Origin: Cunninghamia lanceolata
Lineage: Eukaryota > Streptophyta > Pinopsida > Cupressales > Cupressaceae
Length of the DNA stretch: 64,000 nt
Assembly (NCBI GenBank): GCA_027924645.1
Contig: BSBN01001482.1
Location: 11,860,001-11,924,000 of the forward strand
Direction of reading: 5' to 3'
The position numbers and the translations under genes were made by a program. Below, in pieces: positions 34,622-46,510 of the stretch (position 1 is its first letter; every line of letters starts with the position of its first letter). The notes beneath the pieces are model-generated. The model was given only the letters and a program-made list of their open reading frames with translations, was not told the origin of the DNA and did not search any database.

Positions 34622-35450
34622 TCAAGTCTGCGATGAAGGCATCACCATCATCTTGTGACTTGTCAAAATCTGAATCTGGGGCAGTCTTATTTTTCTTTTT
34701 CTTCTCTTCTTTGCATTCCTTTCAAAAATGCCTAGATTTTCCATAGTTCCAATGGAGAGCCTTGGACTTTCTAGAGGATTTGGATCTCCCATGGGATTTG
34801 GATCTACCCTTTTCACCTTTCTTGTCCTTCTTCTTCCCTTTCTGTTTGGGTCTTCCATGAACTGCAAGAGCCTCTTTGGCCGACTCGAATGTCTTCCTTC
34901 GCATTTCTTTAGATAATAGTGAGGACACCACATCTTCCATCTTGAAGATGGTAGTGGTGCTTCCAATAGCCATGACAAGATGATCCCATGAATCTGGCAA
35001 AGAACAAAGCAGGGCCATACACTGATCCTCTTCCTCCATCTTCACATCCATAGATGTCAACTGTGCAACAATCATGTTAAAAGCACTCATGTGGTCCGCA
35101 ACAAATCCTCCATCTTCCATCTTCAGAGTGAACAACTTCTTTTTCAGAAAAATCTTATTCACCAAGGACTTGGCTTGATAAACATCACCCATCTTCTTCC
35201 AAAGATCTTTTGTGCTCTTCTTCTCATGGACATTCAATAGGACAGAGTCAGCTAAACAGAGTCTTATGAGACCCTTAGCCTTCTAATCTTTGAGGTCCCA
35301 ATCATCTTGTGACATTGATGTAGGTTTTACACCAGCTATGGTTTCCCATAGGTTACGATCAACAAGTAGGTCCTCCATCTTGAGTTTCCACAAATTGAAA
35401 TTAGTGCCATTAAATTTCTCCACCTCTAATCTTCCAGATATGGTCTCCAT
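34622..35450 (-). pseudogene. E5 Gag
   Basis: ATG near 35450. The N-terminal Copia Gag motif EVEKFNGTNFNLWKLKMED precedes a stop near 35283. The frame 35237-34722 then has STKDLWKKMGDVYQAKSLVN, KLFTLKMEDGGFVADHM and SLPDSWDHLVMAIGS, all typical Copia capsid. A Lys/Ser-rich basic tail ends in a degenerate CCHC knuckle in which the first two Cys read Trp and Tyr. Confidence 0.9.
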
Positions 35451-35555
35451 CTCCTTGCTACAAAAAGATACAAAATGCTCTACATAAAACTCCCACTCAA
35501 CCTAAGATTAGCTCAAAAAATCCCTACCTAGTAGCTAGAACCAAAAACTAGCCAA

Positions 35556-35567
35556 GCTCTGATACCA
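35556..35567 (-). other. E5 primer-binding site (initiator Met-tRNA)
   Basis: Minus strand TTGGTATCAGAGCTTGG begins 1-2 nt from the 5' LTR. Confidence 0.95.
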
Positions 35568-35569
35568 AC

Positions 35570-36575
35570 TGAAAGGAAGCTAGGTGTGTGGAAATTGCTT
35601 CCTACACTAATCTAATGAGGAGAGGTGAGTAGAAATTCAATTGTAACTGCAGAAAACACATACACAAAAATGTAAGATAGAAGAAGAGAGACACAAGATA
35701 TATGTGGGGAAAACCCTTACGGGTGAAAAACCCCACACTCCAAAACACAGCTCAAATGTATTCCGTAAATAATGAAGGTTACAATACAACACAGAGCCAA
35801 TTCTCTTGTAGGAGTCTTCAACACTAGTATCTAGAGATGATCTGATAGTATAACAGTACCTGTCAAACCTGTAATACATCACCTCTCCAAAGCACCTGTT
35901 TATATAGAATATACAAGGCAAAAATGGCTCTATCTTGGGATGGGAGTCCAACATGGCCTCATGGCCCAAAACCCACACCTATGGACACTTGTCCAACACT
36001 GTAGGATGTTCCTAACACTTATCAAGTCACCCCATCCCAAAGTGGTCGCCTATTCCCAAAATGGGTAATGACAGATGCTTCTACGACTCTTACGACCGTC
36101 ATAGAATCTGTCATAACTTACAGTTGTAAGCGAATCTATCATACACATGCTATAAATAATATATTCTCTTATAACATGTCATAACCCACCTTGGGGTGCC
36201 CAAAGATGCCTTCCTCAAAGATGCTTCTCGACACATGTCCATACCTGTCATAGGATCTTCTATTTCTGACTCTTACATGTCATAACTTTGTCATAGGAAT
36301 TTGTCATGACTGTTTCAGTCAATATTCCCTTACACACATTCCAAGATGCTGACACATGGAAATATATTCCTACCACTAAGTGGGATGCCTATCTCCTCAT
36401 GTGAGGACAAAATTACATGTGGTCATATGCCATGTAGGATGACACACCACTGTGCCAACTCCCACAAGATGACAACATAGGATTTGAATCCTAATTATAC
36501 AATAGGCAATAAATAAATAAATACAATGAAATAATACAAGGAATTACCAAGGTTGAGACACCTTAATTCCCAACA
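35570..36575 (-). repeat. E5 5' LTR
   Basis: Pairs with 29029-30082. Confidence 0.92.
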
Positions 36576-37963
36576 ATCACATGGCCATGTGATTCTCCCT
36601 TATGCTTGAACCCATGATGACTAGGTTATCCTTATGTATTGTAGTGTGCAATTTGGTGTATTTTTGTGTGGAAGTTAGCAAACAACCTAATCCTAGCCTT
36701 GTTCTATTATGTAACTAGGGATATGATATTATAATGTATTTAGGTGGATGGATATGCTTACATGTGGCACACATACCTTAAGTTATATTAGGTATTGTGA
36801 ATAATTAATTATATCAAGTGTTGAGTAGGCCTTCATTCGGATTGTACCTCCATTATTTTATAAGGAGGTATATATAAAGGAGGTGATTATCATTGTAAAA
36901 GGGGTGTGGAAATGATATTTTATTTGGAATCTCTTGGAGATATAACATGGAGTAGCATCTTCCTTAAGGAATATTGTAAGGTGTTACCCTACCTCAAGGG
37001 TTTATTCTATTTCTGCATATATTGGATATTCGGGTATCTTGGACCACAAACATCTCTTGTGCTGGTAAGATATATCTTCTACATTACATTATTTCTATTA
37101 TTATATGTGTGGATAATATCAAGTAGTATTAGAGCTACAATTTGGGCAAATGTGGACAAAACCTTAATTTTTGAAGATTCACCTATATCTTCCAAATGGC
37201 TACAAATTTTTCTATATTTTTTATTGAATCTAGAGGATAATTTGAGGATGAGCTACAATCCAAAAATCAAGTTTCTATCATTGATATTGAATGAGTTATT
37301 GCAATTTTATGATTTTTCATAAATTCACTTTCTAGGCTATAAATCATAGAATTTTTCTAAAAATTTTATATTTATGGATAGCTCACTAATATTTATTAGG
37401 GATCTATTCTCTATATTTTTATTTTTGAGTCCTAAAACATTAAAAAATAATCAAATCAAAGTCAGGTATGTTGTAAAAATTTAGAAACCCTAGTTTCAAA
37501 GGGGTTCCCTAATTTTGATGGAAGTGGAGATGCATTAGAATGGTGACACCAAAATGAAAGAGCTTATGGTTAAGAGGGGAGATGAAAATTATATTTTTAT
37601 TTGCATATAAGGGGTGAGGTTGACAAATGGTATGCACCATTATGTAAGGATATTTCTTCGTTGGATGAACTACATAAAGCTTTCTTAGATAGATGGGATT
37701 AAGAAGAAGAAGAATGTGAAGAAGAAGGAAAATAAGAAGAATAAGAACAAAAATATGAAGATGAAGTAGAGGATTATGAAGAGATCATGAAGAATACAAG
37801 TACATGCACTTTAGCTCAAAGGAAGGAAGATTCAATCCTTCAATTTCATGGATGAATTTAAAAAGAAAAGGTTATTATTTCTATAAACCCTAGTAGCAAC
37901 TATAACTTCTAGCCAAGAAGCTATAGGTACAAGAAAAGCACATCAAGAATAGTAAAATAACAG
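36576..37963 (+). pseudogene. Old Ty3-like element remnant: possible LTR, PBS-like site and Gag scrap
   Basis: A TATA-like GGTATATATAAAGG (about 36871) and TAGTATTAGAGC (37124-37135; two mismatches from the PBS consensus) suggest an eroded 5' LTR ending near 37121. From about 37490 the plus strand gives NFDGSGDALEW, then in another frame GEVDKWYAPLCKDISSLDEL and FLDRW, a pattern of Ty3 Gag. An acidic Glu-rich stretch follows. Heavily broken. The 138-codon frame at 36906-37322 covers the LTR-like part and is not a credible gene. Confidence 0.45.
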
Positions 37964-37968
37964 GCAAG

Positions 37969-40128
37969 TGTTGCACATATGACGCCTAAGGTTGTTGTCA
38001 TTGATGTCAACATTGTCACAAGGTTGAGGAGATTGTTAAGGCTATAATTGAGGTTGTCATTGATGTCAACACTATCATGGAAGTGTGATGGTGTTCATGG
38101 TTGGATGTCATGCCTTGATCAATGCAGAATTGAGATATGCCTTGATCAGTACAAAATTGAGATGCGAATCAAAAGCACTAAGAGGATCAGATGTGTTGCT
38201 AGTGGCTTGAAGCATGTTGAATGTTCCATCCTAATGTTCCTTACTTGTATGTGTTGGTACAAAGAATATTTGGCCTCCAGAAGTTGGTGACAGTTTCTAT
38301 TTTAGGATGATTGCTCCTTGAAGACTATCTAGGAGATTGCTTCGCATTCTCATTATATTAATATTCTGCTTTTTTGGATTGGAACATAGCTTCCTACAAT
38401 GTCAAATCTTATATGTTCCAAGTTTCATGATGTTTTGATTATCGGATGTATGTTTTTATGTTAACAAGTTTGAAGACAGTGTTGGTTCTGTGAAGGTGTT
38501 TCTAGCATGGTAATGGAATGCTCTGCATTCATCTAGTTTTGAAGATATGGTCTTGCAGTTCAAGAGTTAAGTCTAGTATGATGTAAAAGTGCTAAATCTA
38601 ATGTTTCAGATCACCTGCTTCTCTGTTGTGAAAGCTATAAGTGACTGAGTTTTGGTTCATGCTCTGGCAGTATGATGTGATGATAAAGATAGAATGAAAT
38701 GCTCCGCATTCCTCCACATTTGCAAATTCAGCTATGTGGTTATGAAGGTATGTTAAGATTCCAGTAAAGATGATAATTCTAGAGATTTAGATCATTTTCC
38801 CTTCCACTGTGAAAGTTATGCATGATAAAGTACCAACATGTGTCTTGGTAGAGTGAGGCAGTGTTGAAGGCCTATTAGAATGCTCTGCATTCCTGTGGAA
38901 ATGAATGGTTGCCATTGTGATTTTGAGGATATGTTTCTAGATGTGTATTACATGCTTCCTTATAGTTTCAAGTTTTTTGGTGGTCCACAACTTAGTTTTT
39001 CAAATGATAGCATGTTGCAGTGTGTTTAGGATGACAAAGTGTTTTAAGAGTTATTGATTGAAGCTGTGCGGCTCAATTCTTTGATGTGTGGTGGCAAAGG
39101 AGTGTTTGGTGATGTTTTATGAGTCATGTAGACTCATCTGGAAAAGTTTCACAAAGATCTTTCTTGTTTCTAGTTCCGCACAAGGTTTTCAAGTTGATGT
39201 GGTCATTATACTTCAAGTCTTCATGTGTTTTCCTTAAATATGTCCTATTTCCATATGAGCAGAGTATGCACATGTAATTTCTTGATGTTTGAAGTTGTGA
39301 AGGATGTTTTGGACCTAGTTAGGCAAGTGTTGGAGTCTACAAGGCTTGAATCTTCTGCTGGTGTAACGTGTGGTTTTACTTAGGACCTATCTTCTACACG
39401 TTTCATGTTGTGTATTATTTGGCCGACTTGTAAATGTATTTTTCATGTTGTATCTTGCCAAAAATCTATGTAATCAATGTAATATCATGTAAAAAGAGTG
39501 AATCAAATTGAGTGAGGAGTGTGTGATTGCAATATGATTGAAAAGCTCACAAATAGATAAAAAGCAAAATAAATGCATTATTGATGTGTGACTAAAGGAG
39601 AAAGAGTAGAAGTTGTTGATGTTGTTTGGATTCATCTTGAAGACATATTTGTGACAGTGATCAAGTATAGAGTGTGCCTAACTAATCAAATCATCAGAAG
39701 AAAGTGTGAAGAGGTAGAAGTGCAATCATCAAAGGTGTGAGTTTCAATGTCCATTTTTAGATAGTAGAAAGACTGTCATACTGTAATCTTTTGTAAGGGT
39801 GTTCTCATTTCAGGGAGTACTAGCTTCCTTGGGAGTGACCCTAAATGAAATTTACTTAGGGAGTAGCAGTTTCCTTGGGTTTTAGCCCCTAAAACAAAGT
39901 TATTATTTGAGCTTCATATATTGTGAGTTAATCCTCACCATGGTTTTTCCTTTCTAGGGTTTTCCACGTATATCATGTGTTATGTGTTGATGTGCATTGT
40001 GTTATTCTTTCATGTTGATATTATGATGCTTAAGGTTTAATCTATTCTAGATAAGTTGAAGTTGTTGAAATTGAAAATTATTTAAATATTGATTCACCCC
40101 CCCTCTCAGTATTCGTGTGTGTCTAACA
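37969..40128 (+). mobile_element. Solo LTR, 2.16 kb, relative of the E6 family
   Basis: Starts TGTTGCACATATGACGCC and ends TGTGTGTCTAACA, with perfect TSD GCAAG at 37964-37968 and 40129-40133. The first 100 bases carry two copies of TTGTCATTGATGTCAA, and the end has GATTCACCCCCCCTCTCAGT, as in E4, E6 and the other solo LTRs. It is much longer than the E6 LTR, so a separate family. The leader module (about 39814-39969) is present but eroded: GGG-AGTGA-CCC remains and stem 1 of the interleaved motif is lost. Confidence 0.88.
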
Positions 40129-40133
40129 GCAAG

Positions 40134-40606
40134 GATATTCAAATTTTTGAAGATTTGAAGCTCTCTATGGATAAATATACTTTACATTCAAACTTTTATG
40201 CTTTGGATATAGATGGGTTGGATATTGTTCTTAGTTATTCTTGGTTGGAATCTTTGGGAATAGTAAACATTAATTTACAAAAGAAGTTCATGAAGCTTTG
40301 GTATAGGAGGAAAAAAGTTACAATATGGGATATTACACATAATGAAGTCAAAATGAAAGTCAAGGAAGAGAAAGTTCAAGAATCTACTAAAGACTACACT
40401 AATGAATCAGAGGACATACAACAAGAGAAAGATGTAGAGAAAAAAGAGGAGACAATTAATTCTATTCATGACCCAATAAAACAAGTGGCAAAAGATGATG
40501 AAGAATTAGAGATGGCTCTAGTGATAACAAAGGATGCAATATATAAGCACTTTCATCATTGTGAGAGACAAGAATCATGAAGGAAATCATCAGATGGGCA
40601 TGATAC
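40134..40606 (+). pseudogene. Ty3-like aspartic protease C-terminal fragment
   Basis: The open frame from the solo LTR edge reads KLSMDKYTLHSNFYALDIDG and DIVLSYSWLESLGIVNINLQ, matching the retropepsin flap-to-C-terminus of Ty3 elements, then a charged linker. It continues the element whose Gag scrap lies at 37490-37960, with the solo LTR between. E6 is inserted at 40607, and no RT is found beyond E6. Confidence 0.6.
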
Positions 40607-40784
40607 TGTTGGAATTAGTTCAGACAACTGAGAGTGGGGGTGAATCAGTTGTCTCACAAATTTAAACTTTTCTACTTTTAATCTTCTTTATCAACTTGAA
40701 ATCAAATTAATAATGTAAACATTAAAGCATGAATCAATAACACATGAGTAGAAATAAACTGAACATATAACACCAGGATTTTTA

Positions 40785-40931
40785 CGTGGAAACCTGGTTA
40801 AGGGAAAACCACGGTGGGGGTTAACCCACAAGATTCATACCCTATTAAAAGTACTTAGAATAAAAGAGAAGGCACATGCCTTCGGGCTCACTGTCCAGAG
40901 CTCACTGCTCACGAGAGGCTCACTGCCTACA
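40785..40931 (-). other. Leader module, E6 3' LTR
   Basis: Minus strand: AGGC-AGTGA-GCCT, GAGC-AGTGA-GCTC, a weaker GGAC-AGTGA-GCCC and GAAGGC-ATGT-GCCTTC. Then GGTTAA...CGTGG...TTAACC...CCACG, all four arms intact. Confidence 0.6.
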
Positions 40932-41163
40932 GAATTTATGTTTAAAACAGAAAGAATTAACTGATAAATAGCATCTCCTTCATGCCTGGTTTAGTTTCAT
41001 TGAATGCTCACAAAACTTCTACTCTGCCCCAAATACTTCTCTAACTCTTCATCTAAACAGCTCTTGTTCTTCTGCTTCTCATCTACTCTGCTCTGCATTT
41101 TGATCCTTTCTTCAGATTATATTATTTTCAAACAAGGATAATTTTCTACAACTCATCAACAAG

Positions 41164-41171
41164 TATTTATA
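41164..41171 (-). promoter_or_regulatory. Putative TATA box, E6 3' LTR
   Basis: TATAAATA on the minus strand. The copy in the 5' LTR, which would drive the element, is at 47059-47066. Confidence 0.5.
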
Positions 41172-41966
41172 TGCTTCATCAACCTTGGAATGAACATCAA
41201 GGTCGGCACTAGAAACATATGACTTAATGCGAATCACTAAGTTGTCAGCCAAACATAACTAGGACTCAAATCTTCATTAATCAATATGTCATGCTCCATA
41301 GAAATGTTTTTAAATTATCTGCAACATGCTTGAATCATCCAGTCGGCCAAGACTGGGAAGAACAGCAACACCAAGAGGGAAATCTTCATTGACAAGCTCA
41401 AACTTCAATGCAAACCTCCAACATAGCAGTCACATGATCTAGAGACTTCCACAAGCACATTGAATTCAACAAAAACATCCACACTCCTCCAAATCATCAG
41501 AATCACTTGCATCTTCCTCTGGAACCTCAAAAACACTGTCTGCCATGACTGTCACTATAGAAAGATTGCTTGCAGACCTCCAAACCATGAACCACTTGAA
41601 TGGATGATACACACTAACTTCCCAAACATGCCTCTAGATCCGCAGATCATCATTTGACATATCCGGAACAATTCAGACATCTTTCCTGTCACTCTGTGTC
41701 TTCTGAACACTGCAGAACTAGTTCTACTCAGATGGCCATAACTTCTTCAAATCTTCATGTGAACCTTTCAATGCTTGACTGGAGCTTCTTCAGACAATCC
41801 TCTACTCAACTATATGGTCTACATACATTGATCCTTATTAATTTTCTCAATATCCTCAACAATCCAGTCTTTTATACAGGTAGCAAAATAGGATATAGTT
41901 GACACCAATGGCAACAAGGATATGTTGACATCAATGACATCACCGCTTAGGCACATATTTGCAACA

Positions 41967-42228
41967 ATCTCCCCCTTTATCATTGATGACAACATATGAT
42001 GTGAAAAACTAATTTGACCATCAAGACAAGACCCTCTCCCCCTTTCTCTTATCACTCCTACAATCACTTTCTTCATTTCTCCCCCTTTCATCAACAACTA
42101 GTTTTTCACATGAATGTCTCTCCCCCTTTGACATCAATGGCAAAGGGCACATATTTGCAGTCTTTTCTCCTTATTTTTGTTTCAGACCAAACTCAAAAAT
42201 TACATGTAGACTACTCCCCCTGAGTAGT
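41967..42228 (-). repeat. E6 polypurine tract array
   Basis: On the minus strand AAAGGGGGAG occurs at about 41968-41977 (next to the LTR, probably the functional one), 42037-42047, 42080-42089 and 42121-42130, with a weaker CAGGGGGAG at about 42214. The same arrangement is found in E4. Confidence 0.85.
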
Positions 42229-42300
42229 GCCTCCTTGACATCAATCTGGATCACAAGGTGTGACTATGAATTCTACCGCACTGATGCACTCTAGTGCATC

Positions 42301-43942
42301 TTAATTCTGATTAGGAGGGGTAATAACCCCCAAATTCTCTCTGAGATATTCAAAAGTATCCTTGGGAAGAGGCTTAGTGAAAATATCTACAATCGGATCC
42401 TTTGAAGATACAAACGCCAACTTGACTTCATTCTCATTTACCTTCTCTCTCAAGAAATGAAACTTGATGGATATGTGCTTTGTCTTTGAATGCAACATTA
42501 GATTCTTTGAGATGCTAATTGCACTTGAATTATCACAGAAGATTGTGACCAGCTCCTCAAGCATAATTTTGATGTCCTTCAACATTTGCTTCATCCACAG
42601 AACTTGAGTGCAATTGTTTGCTGCTGCTATATACTCTGCCTATGTTGTAGATAGGGATATTGCCTCCTTCTTTTTGCTTAGCTAAGAAACCAATCTACTT
42701 CCCAAAAAGAATGCACCACCACTCGTACTTTTCCTGTCATCCACATCTCCTACCCAATCAGCATCTATATATGCATCAAGAGTAAATTCATTATCTTTTG
42801 GATACCACAAGCCATAATCAAGTGTTCCTTTGAGATATCTAAAGATTCTTTTGATTGCTACAACATGGGATTCTTTAGGATCAGCTTGGAATCTAGAAAC
42901 AAGCCCAACTGTATTCATGATATCAGGTCTGGTCTGAGTCAAATAGAGCAGTCCTTCAATCATTGATCTATACCTTTTTCTGATTTGCCTTAGGGGAGTC
43001 ATCATCTTTACTCAACTTACATCTAGTTACCATAGGCGTACCTACTGGCTTTGAATCTTCCATTCCAAACTTCTTCAACAATTCTTTCATATACTTAGAC
43101 TGAGATATAAAGATACCTTTATCTGACTGAGTGATTTGCAGACCTAAGAAGAAATTCATCTCACCAAACATGGACATCTCAAATTCACTTTGCATCTAAT
43201 CAGAAATTTTTTTGCACATGCTCTCATTTCCACCAAAAATGATATCATCAACAAATACCTCAACAATTATAATATTCTCATGATCAATCTTGAAGTAAAG
43301 ATTACTGTCAGCGGTGCCTTTGTTATATCCTAGCTTTAGTAGATACTTGTCTAATCTTGCATACCAGGCTCTTGGGGATTGTTTGAGTCCATATAATGCT
43401 TTCCTCAATCTGCAGACCATGTCTTTCTGATCAGACAACATAAATCCTTCCGGTTGCTCAATGTAGACTTCTTCTTCTAACTCTCCATTTAGGAATGCTG
43501 ATTTGACATCCATCTTATAGACCTTGAAATCTTTATAAGTAGCAAATGCAAGAAGTAACCTGACTGCTTCTATTCTTGCCATTGGAGCAAAAGTTTCTTC
43601 AAAGTTAATTCCTTCCACTTGAGAATATCCTTTGCATACCAACCTTGCTTTGTTTCTTACAACTTCACCATCTTCATTTAGTTTGTTCTGGAAGACCCAT
43701 TTAGTTCCAATCACATTTTTGTCCTCATGTCTAGAAACAAGATCCCAAGTGTGATTCTTTTCAATTTGCATTAATTCTTCTTCCATTGCCTTTACCCAGT
43801 TTTCATCTTTGCAGGCTTCATTTACTATTTTTGGTTCAATCTTTGAAATTAGACAAATCTCTTCTTGATCTTCAGCAATTCTTCTCCTAGTTTGAACACC
43901 TTTATTTCTATCTCCTATGATTTGATCTTTAGGATGATTCAT
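42301..43942 (-). pseudogene. E6 reverse transcriptase and RNase H
   Basis: The frame 43942-43196 has NWVKAMEEELMQIEKNHTWD, GTKWVFQNKLNEDG, MDVKSAFLNGELEEEVYIEQ, ALYGLKQSPRAWY and catalytic FVDDIIFGGN. It continues past a stop into 43195-42968 (MNFFLGLQI) and after a frame change into 43005-42682 (GLLYLTQTRPDIM, DADWVGDVDDRKSTSGGAFF) and 42594-42301 (CDNSSAISISKNLMLHSKTK, FTKPLPKDTFEYLRENLGV), the complete Copia RNase H C-terminus. Three or more disruptions. Confidence 0.93.
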
Positions 43943-44149
43943 CCTTACATACCTAGGAGTTTTGGGATTTGCTTGAACTTCTATTTCTTGATCTTGTTCC
44001 TCAACTTCTGCACTATCCTCTTGAATTACTAGATTTTATGGATCAGTTTGGATCTAAATCTGAGTTTGCACTTGCCTTTCTTGACTTGGATTTTCATCTT
44101 GATCATATGAATCATATCCACAAGACCTGGAATGTCCTTCCTTGCTCTC

Positions 44150-45110
44150 ATCAACTCTAACATTAGCACTTTCAACAATCTTTTTCAACCTCTTGTTAAA
44201 GCATCAGTATGCTTTGCTTTGAGTAGAGTAACCCAGGAAAATTCCTTCATCACTTCTTGCTTCAAACTTACCTAGATCCTCATCTCTTTTGATATAGCAT
44301 TTACTACCAAAAACTCTGAAATATCTCACAGTAGGAGGATGACCAAACCAGATTTCATTAGGAGTCTTACCAAAATTGCCTTTGATCTGCACCCGATTAA
44401 GAGTGTAGACAGCAATACTCATAGCTTTTCTCCAATAAACTTGTGGAACATTTGTTTCCATCATCATGGTCCTAGCAGCTTCTTGAATGGTCTAGTTCTT
44501 TCTTTCCATAACTCCATTTTGCTACGGAGTCCTAGGAGAAGATAGCTATCTTTTTATTCCATGCCTTTTATAGAATGTATCAAACTCACCGGAGGTAAAC
44601 TCTCCACCTCTGTCGAACCTCAAACACTTTATCTTCACACCAATCTCATTTTCCACCATAACTTTGACCACTTTGAATTTGTCAAGAGCTTCTGATTTTT
44701 CTTTTAAGAAGGTTACCCACATCATCCGGGAGTAATCATCAATCAGTAACATAAAATATATGTCTTCTTACACACTCCTAATTCTAGCAGGACCACATAA
44801 ATCAGTATGCACAAGTTTCAGTCACCCACTTGAAAATTGTTCTTTACTTTTGAATGATGTTTTGTTCTGTTTACCCAATTGACATTCTCTATATATGCTA
44901 TCAAGTTTCACAAGTCTTGGAAGATCTCTCATAGCCTGAGTAGAAATTATCTTGACAATGTTATCAAATTCACATGACACATTCTCCTATGCCACAACCA
45001 ACTTTGATCTGTCTGAGAAATCAAACAACTTTTACCAGAACTACTTAATTGAAAGATGTTACCTCTAGTTTGTGTACTAGATGCAATTTCAATTCCGGAG
45101 CTTTCCAAGA
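44150..45110 (-). pseudogene. E6 integrase
   Basis: A frame-broken zinc finger (WHRRMCHVN) near 45000. The open stretch 44752-44546 has MLLIDDYSRMMWVTFLKEKS and CLRFDRGGEFTSGEF, with Phe-Asp where Ser-Asp is usual. Then QNGVMERKN across stops, and 44467-44204 with KTPNEIWFGHPPTVRYFRVF and GIFLGYSTQSKAY. The D-D-E triad can be recognised. The tail to 44150 is a Lys-rich linker. Confidence 0.88.
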
Positions 45111-45132
45111 TTCTGCATTTACCATCCTTGAA

Positions 45133-46509
45133 TCAGAGATCATAACCCTTGTCAACCAACTGTCCAACACTAAGAAGATTATGCTTCAGCCCTTCCACAT
45201 ATAGAACATCATTTGTGTTATTCATACCATAAAAAGAGATGGATCCTCTACCACGGATTCTACCAGCTGAGTTGTCTCCAAATTTCACAATTCCACCTTC
45301 ACATTTTTCAAAGTTTATAAACTTACTTTTATCACCAATCATATGATGAGAACATCCACTATCAATTACCCATTCATCCTTTTCAACAACCTGAGCAACC
45401 AAGGCACTTTCCACATTTGTACAGCTAGCAAATTCAATAGACACTGGATCTTCTTCTTTGATAGCAATGAACACCCAATCATCTTCAGTGGCACCTCCAT
45501 GATCAGATTCATCATCTATGACTCCTTCTCCAGCTTCTTGGACATAGTAACATTTCTTCTGACCTTTATATCTGTTAGGGTTTGGCTTTGAAAATTTCTC
45601 CGAACATCTTGAGGCAAAATGACCAATCTTATTACAAGCAAAACACTTGAATGGCAACTTTCCTTCATACTTACCAGATCCTCTTGGCATTCTTTTGACA
45701 GTAAGAGCTTCAAGTTCTGTAGACTCAATTTCATCATTTTCAAGATCATTCCTTGCCTTAGCAAATCTGTTTGATCTTACAGAAGAGCTTTCACCTGGAT
45801 CATATGTTGGTTTTCCATATACACTGGCCTTGAAAGAAGATTCAGACTTAGGAAGAGAATCACCAATCTCACTTAATTCAAAAGATGAAATTTTGCCAAC
45901 AAGCTGATCTCTTGTAACTTTTGAGATAGTCCTGATCTCCTCTATAGCAGGAACCTTATGTTTGTATGAATTAGGTAAAGATCTGAGCACTTTTGCCACA
46001 ATCTATGATTCTTCCAAAGTTCCACCAACACACCTGATACCACACACAAGTTCATTTATCTTTTGCGTGTAGATTGTGATGTTTTCATATTCACTCATTC
46101 TCATATTTTCAAATTTTCCTCCTAGACTTTGTAGCTTGGCACATTTGACATGTTCATCACCTTCATAAAGATTCTCCAACTTCTTCCAGATTTCATGAGT
46201 AGTTTTTAGTCCAAAGACATTTGTCATTTCTGAATTAGTCAGGGCACTCAACAAGGCTTCTTTAGCTTGAAGGTTATTTTTAGCATCTTTGATTTAATCT
46301 AGAGTTGAAGGACATTTCTCCGAAGGTTTATATTCATCATTGGTTATCACCCAATAAGCATCACCCATACATTGTAAATGGCACTCCATGCGACTCTTCC
46401 AAATAGAGTAATGTGTTCCATCAAATCTCAAACTATCCTTCTTGTAGGTCGACATCCTAGATCTCCTTGGGCATAAGCTTCTTTTAGAGGAACCTTGCTC
46501 TGATACCAA
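45133..46509 (-). pseudogene. E6 Gag and aspartic protease
   Basis: A single frame broken only by TAA near 46294 and TAG near 46003. Residues 1-70: SLRFDGTHYSIWKSRMECHL (Copia Gag N-terminus). The middle has TTHEIWKKLENLYEGDEHVK and KVLRSLPNSYKHKVPAIEE. Then a CCHC knuckle CFACNKIGHFASRC, an acidic linker, the protease active site WVIDSGCSHHM and the C-terminal NVLYVEGLKHNLLSVGQL. A nearly intact Gag-protease module. Confidence 0.93.
46497..46508 (-). other. E6 primer-binding site (initiator Met-tRNA)
   Basis: Minus strand TGGTATCAGAGC, 2 nt from the 5' LTR. Confidence 0.95.
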
Positions 46510-46510
46510 T

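Larger units (their letters stand above)
29029..36575 (-). mobile_element. E5: Ty1/Copia retrotransposon (Tork-like), split by a solo LTR
   Basis: LTRs at 29029-30082 and 35570-36575 (TGAAAGGAAGCTAGG...TTCCCAACA on the plus strand). TSD ATCAT/ATCAC (29024-29028, 36576-36580; one mismatch). PBS and polypurine tract give the minus orientation. Order is Gag, protease, integrase, RT, RNase H, as in Copia. Most domains share one reading frame with scattered stops. A solo LTR of the E6 family (31651-32970) interrupts the linker between integrase and RT. Without it E5 is about 6.2 kb. The Gag sequence resembles the Tork lineage (inference). Confidence 0.92.
40607..41966 (-). repeat. E6 3' LTR
   Basis: Pairs with 46511-47861. 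Contains TATA at 41164-41171 (minus) and the leader module at 40785-40931 (minus). The frame 41460-41657 recurs in the other LTR (47355-47552) and is not a gene. Confidence 0.95.

Noticed and set aside
36906..37322. 138-codon hydrophobic ORF
   Set aside because: Falls in an eroded LTR-like stretch with TATA and PBS-like sites; hydrophobicity follows from high T content.
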